Assembly: GCF_000262305.1 (NCBI RefSeq)
Contig: NC_017910.1
Span: 434,001-498,000, forward strand
Direction of reading: 5' to 3'
DNA length: 64,000 bases
From: Shimwellia blattae DSM 4481 = NBRC 105725
Lineage (GTDB): Bacteria > Pseudomonadota > Gammaproteobacteria > Enterobacterales > Enterobacteriaceae
The translations under genes were made by a program, and so were the position numbers. The notes under the pieces are model-generated. The model did no database searches and had not been told where the DNA came from. It worked only from the letters and a program-made list of their open reading frames with translations. Positions 61,251 through 64,000 of the stretch are shown one piece after another. Each line of letters starts with the position of its first letter. Positions within the stretch are counted from its first letter, which is position 1.

Positions 61251-62396
61251 ATGGAAAAAAAATTAGTGAAACTGACTGCACTGGCACTGGCTGTGGGGTT
61301 GTTGAGTGGCTGTACCGTAGTGCCGGGGCAGGGGTTGAGTACTTCCGGGAAAGATGTAATACATCCTACGGACAGCGATTACGACATTGATAAGCTGGTT
61401 AACGTTTATCCGATGACACCTACGCTTTTAAATCAGTTGCGTCCGGCGAAGGTGATCTCCCAGGCGAATCCACAGCTGGATAATTTGCTGAAAACCTATC
61501 AATACCGCATTGGTGTGGGTGATGTGCTGATGGTCACCGTCTGGGATCATCCTGAGTTGACCACCCCGGCTGGTCAGTACCGTAGCGCCAGCGATACCGG
61601 TAACTGGGTCAATGCTGATGGCACCATGTTTTATCCCTACGTTGGCAAGATTCATGTTGCGGGGAAAACCATGGAAGAGGTGCGTGACATGCTGGCCGCT
61701 CGCTTAGCCACCTACATTGAAAGCCCGCAGGTAGATGTGAGTATTGCGGCATTCCGTTCCCAGAAAGTTTATGTGACCGGTGAGGTGGCAAAATCTGGTC
61801 AGCAGTCGATTACCAATATTCCGCTCACCATTCTGGACGCGGTCAATGCCGCAGGCGGACTTTCTGCCGATGCGGACTGGCGTAATGTGGTGCTGACCCA
61901 TAACGGTAAGGACAGCAAAATCTCCCTGCAGGCATTAATGCAAAAGGGTGATTTAACGCAGAATAAACTGTTGTACCCGGGCGATATTTTATATGTTCCG
62001 CGCAATGATGATCTGAAAGTGTTTGTGATGGGCGAAGTGACCAAACAGAGCACCCTGAAGATGGATCGCAGTGGTATGACGTTAGCTGAGGCTTTGGGAA
62101 ATGCTGAGGGTATTTCACAGTCCATGTCTGATGCATCAGGTATTTTTGTTATTCGCCCATTAAGAAAAAATGGTACAGGTAGTCATATGGGTAAAATTGC
62201 AAATGTGTATCAGTTAAATGCTAAAGATACATCAGCAATGGTCATGGGTACAGAATTTGAATTAGAACCATACGATATTGTTTATGTCACAACAGTCCCT
62301 CTGATTCGCTGGAATAGAGTTATTTCACAATTGCTCCCGACTATTACGGGGGTACATGATGTGGTTGAGACGACTCGCTATATTCGTAACTGGTAA
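61251..62396 (+). CDS. wza: Outer-membrane polysaccharide export porin Wza
   Basis: A 381-residue lipoprotein forming the octameric export channel. Lipobox LLSGC (Cys21); PES domain with YRIGVGDVLMVTVWDHPELT (about 85-104), SLBB-like repeats (VYVTGEVAKSGQQSITN; VFVMGEVTKQSTLKM) and the C-terminal amphipathic helix (PLIRWNRVISQLLPTITGVHD, read in parts) that spans the outer membrane. GC content drops markedly from about 62150 on, within the 3' part. Overall it is close to Klebsiella and E. coli group 1 Wza. Confidence 0.96.
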   Translation: MEKKLVKLTALALAVGLLSGCTVVPGQGLSTSGKDVIHPTDSDYDIDKLVNVYPMTPTLLNQLRPAKVISQANPQLDNLLKTYQYRIGVGDVLMVTVWDHPELTTPAGQYRSASDTGNWVNADGTMFYPYVGKIHVAGKTMEEVRDMLAARLATYIESPQVDVSIAAFRSQKVYVTGEVAKSGQQSITNIPLTILDAVNAAGGLSADADWRNVVLTHNGKDSKISLQALMQKGDLTQNKLLYPGDILYVPRNDDLKVFVMGEVTKQSTLKMDRSGMTLAEALGNAEGISQSMSDASGIFVIRPLRKNGTGSHMGKIANVYQLNAKDTSAMVMGTEFELEPYDIVYVTTVPLIRWNRVISQLLPTITGVHDVVETTRYIRNW

Positions 62397-62400
62397 AATG

Positions 62401-62835
62401 ATGATTAAATCAATATTAGTGATTTGTACCGGAAATATCTGTCGCTCACCAATAGCGGAAAGGTTATTACGTCAATCCTTACCAGATAAGATAGTTGATT
62501 CTGCTGGAGTAGGAGCATTAGTTGATAAACCGGCCGATGACTCTGCTATCAAAGTTGCTTCAAAAAATAAACTATCATTAGATGGTCATAGGGGGAAACA
62601 ATTTACTTCTACCTTGGGTAGAAAGTATGAGCTGATTTTGGTCATGGAGTCATCACAATTAGAGGAAATAACCCGTATCTCACCTGAGTCTCGGGGGAAA
62701 ACAATGTTGCTCGGGCATTGGATGGGTGCTAAAGAAATACCAGATCCGTATAGACGAAGCGATGAAGCCTTTGAGTCTGTTTATAAATTAATTGACCAAG
62801 CTTGTCAGATGTGGATAAAAAAGCTGGTTGGATAA
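62401..62835 (+). CDS. wzb: Low-molecular-weight protein tyrosine phosphatase Wzb
   Basis: A 144-residue cytosolic phosphatase that dephosphorylates Wzc. The P-loop CTGNICRS (Cys9 to Arg15) is intact and the catalytic Asp is in IPDPYRRSDEAF. I chose the second of two adjacent ATGs (62398 and 62401) because MIKSILVICTGNICRSP aligns with known Wzb. It lies 4 bases after wza. AT-rich compared with the upstream genes. Confidence 0.93.
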   Translation: MIKSILVICTGNICRSPIAERLLRQSLPDKIVDSAGVGALVDKPADDSAIKVASKNKLSLDGHRGKQFTSTLGRKYELILVMESSQLEEITRISPESRGKTMLLGHWMGAKEIPDPYRRSDEAFESVYKLIDQACQMWIKKLVG

Positions 62836-62853
62836 TCATCAGGGATATAATGC

Positions 62854-64000
62854 ATGATATTAGAAGCCATTAATAATAAATCATCTTCAGACAACGATGA
62901 ACTGGACCTTAAACGTTTAGTCGGGGAGTTGATAGATTTTAGAAAATTAATAATATCAATAACAGCTGGGTGTACGGTTTTTGCCGTTTTGTATGCACTT
63001 TTGGCAACTCCGATATATCAGGCTGACGCATTGATACAGGTAGAGCAAAGACAAGGGAATGCAATACTGAATAGTCTTAGTCAAATGCTACCTGATGGGC
63101 AGCCACAATCTGCACCTGAAATAGCTCTCTTGCAGTCAAGAATGATTTTAGGTAAAACAGTTGATAATTTGAACTTGCAAGCGAAGGTTGAACAAGATTA
63201 TTTTCCATTAGTCGGTCGGGGATTGGCAAGGTTGTTGGGAGAAAAAGATGGGCAGCTAGCTGTAACACATCTATTTATCCCCAAAGACAAGGACGGTAAA
63301 CAAAAAATCAAAATAAAAGTAATTGATGAAACTAATTATGAAGCATATTACAATGATATTTCTATTAAAGGTAAAGTTAATCAGTTATTAGATGGGCATG
63401 GTATCTCATTATTTATTGCAAATATCGATGCTGCACCCGGTAGTAAATTTATAATTACCTATATTAATCGATTGCAAGCGATTACAAATTTGGTTGATAC
63501 ATTTACTGTTGAGGATCAGGGGAAAAATACAGGTATACTATCACTAGGCCTTACAGGAGATAATCCTGATTTAATTGTTAAGATTCTAGATAGCATTAGC
63601 CAGAATTATCTGGCACAAAACGTGGCCAGACAAGCAGCGCAAGATGCTAAAAGTTTAGATTTTCTTAATCAGCAGTTACCAAAGGTACGCACTGATTTAG
63701 ATGTGGCGGAAGATAAGCTTAACTCTTATCGTAAACAACAAGATTCAGTTGATTTAACTATGGAGGCTAAATCAGTTCTTGATCAGATCGTTAACGTTGA
63801 TAATCAGTTAAATCAATTAACATTCAGAGAAGCCGAAATATCTCAGCTATATACTCATGAACATCCTACATATAAGGCTTTAATAGAAAAAAGGCAGACT
63901 CTGCAACAAGAAAAGGTCAAGCTGAATAAACGTGTTAGTTCAATGCCTTCAACCCAGCAGCAGGTATTAAAACTTAGTCGGGATGTCGAATCAGGAAGAG
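62854..64000 (+). CDS. wzc: Tyrosine autokinase Wzc (partial, runs off the window)
   Basis: The first 382 codons of the bacterial tyrosine kinase that co-polymerises capsule with Wzy. The start is the ATG at 62854 (MILEAINNKSSSDNDELDLKRL), 18 bases after wzb; an ATG 4 bases earlier is out of frame. First membrane helix about 31-51 (LIISITAGCTVFAVLYALLA), Wzz domain, then a long periplasmic coiled coil (about 250-380) ending where the window stops. The Walker-type kinase domain and tyrosine tail are not in view. Very AT-rich. Confidence 0.93.
   Translation, partial: MILEAINNKSSSDNDELDLKRLVGELIDFRKLIISITAGCTVFAVLYALLATPIYQADALIQVEQRQGNAILNSLSQMLPDGQPQSAPEIALLQSRMILGKTVDNLNLQAKVEQDYFPLVGRGLARLLGEKDGQLAVTHLFIPKDKDGKQKIKIKVIDETNYEAYYNDISIKGKVNQLLDGHGISLFIANIDAAPGSKFIITYINRLQAITNLVDTFTVEDQGKNTGILSLGLTGDNPDLIVKILDSISQNYLAQNVARQAAQDAKSLDFLNQQLPKVRTDLDVAEDKLNSYRKQQDSVDLTMEAKSVLDQIVNVDNQLNQLTFREAEISQLYTHEHPTYKALIEKRQTLQQEKVKLNKRVSSMPSTQQQVLKLSRDVESGR

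Overview
The window reads as the chromosome of a GC-rich member of the Enterobacteriaceae (Escherichia/Klebsiella/Shimwellia-like; species not settled). Most proteins are full-length, near-identical matches to Escherichia coli products recalled from memory, and their order follows the E. coli segments deaD-mtr-yhbW...rsmI, garD/garLR-rnpB, yhaLKJH-yqjGF...mzrA-yqjA, exuRT-uxaCA-ygjV-sstT-alx-ygjP-rlmG-fadH-patA. All identifications come from reading the sequence; no search was run.

Layout. 1-3443: yrbN, deaD, mtr. 3444-9144: an accessory insertion between mtr and yhbW holding an Rpn-type nuclease gene and three tandem genes for CfaE/CblD-type fimbrial tip adhesins, with no chaperone, usher or major pilin. 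9145-19565: yhbW, the ubiV-ubiU/ubiT genes of oxygen-independent ubiquinone synthesis, yhbS, yhbQ, yhbP, yraR, dolP, diaA, yraN, lpoA, rsmI. 19570-20613: a Fic enzyme gene. 20664-24847: galactarate catabolism (garD, garL, garR, without garP or garK) and the RNase P RNA gene. 25215-32371: the yha and yqj envelope and stress genes. 32687-38269: galacturonate regulator, transporter and enzymes. 38359-47018: ygjV, sstT, alx with its yybP-ykoY riboswitch, ygjP, rlmG, fadH, patA. 47349-50025: a DgcZ-like diguanylate cyclase, a His-rich mini-protein, Fur-regulated yqjH, idi. 50195-54873: a gallate-decarboxylase-like pair with a divergent LysR regulator, then gntT. 54927-64000: a long AT-rich leader, yjbEFGH (gfcABCD-like), a PAP2 phosphatase, a JUMPstart/ops element, and wza-wzb-wzc (cut by the window end), the start of an exopolysaccharide locus.

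The most striking element is in the accessory insertion. The middle adhesin gene carries 17.5 copies of an 8-bp repeat immediately after its natural start codon. Eight is not a multiple of three, so gain or loss of units shifts the frame. As sequenced, the ATG with the best ribosome binding site is out of frame with the adhesin; loss of one unit or gain of two would restore it. The neighbouring paralogue has the same start without the expansion, which shows the ancestral state. The first two adhesins share about 97% identical DNA over their pilin (anchoring) domains but have unrelated receptor-binding halves. I infer a set of interchangeable, partly phase-variable tips for a fimbrial shaft encoded elsewhere.

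Metabolically the window couples hexuronate/hexarate use (exuT-uxaCA, garD-garL-garR) and gluconate uptake (gntT) with a probable aromatic-acid decarboxylase. Its surface genes (adhesins, yjbEFGH, wza-wzb-wzc) and dgcZ suggest an attachment and biofilm lifestyle.
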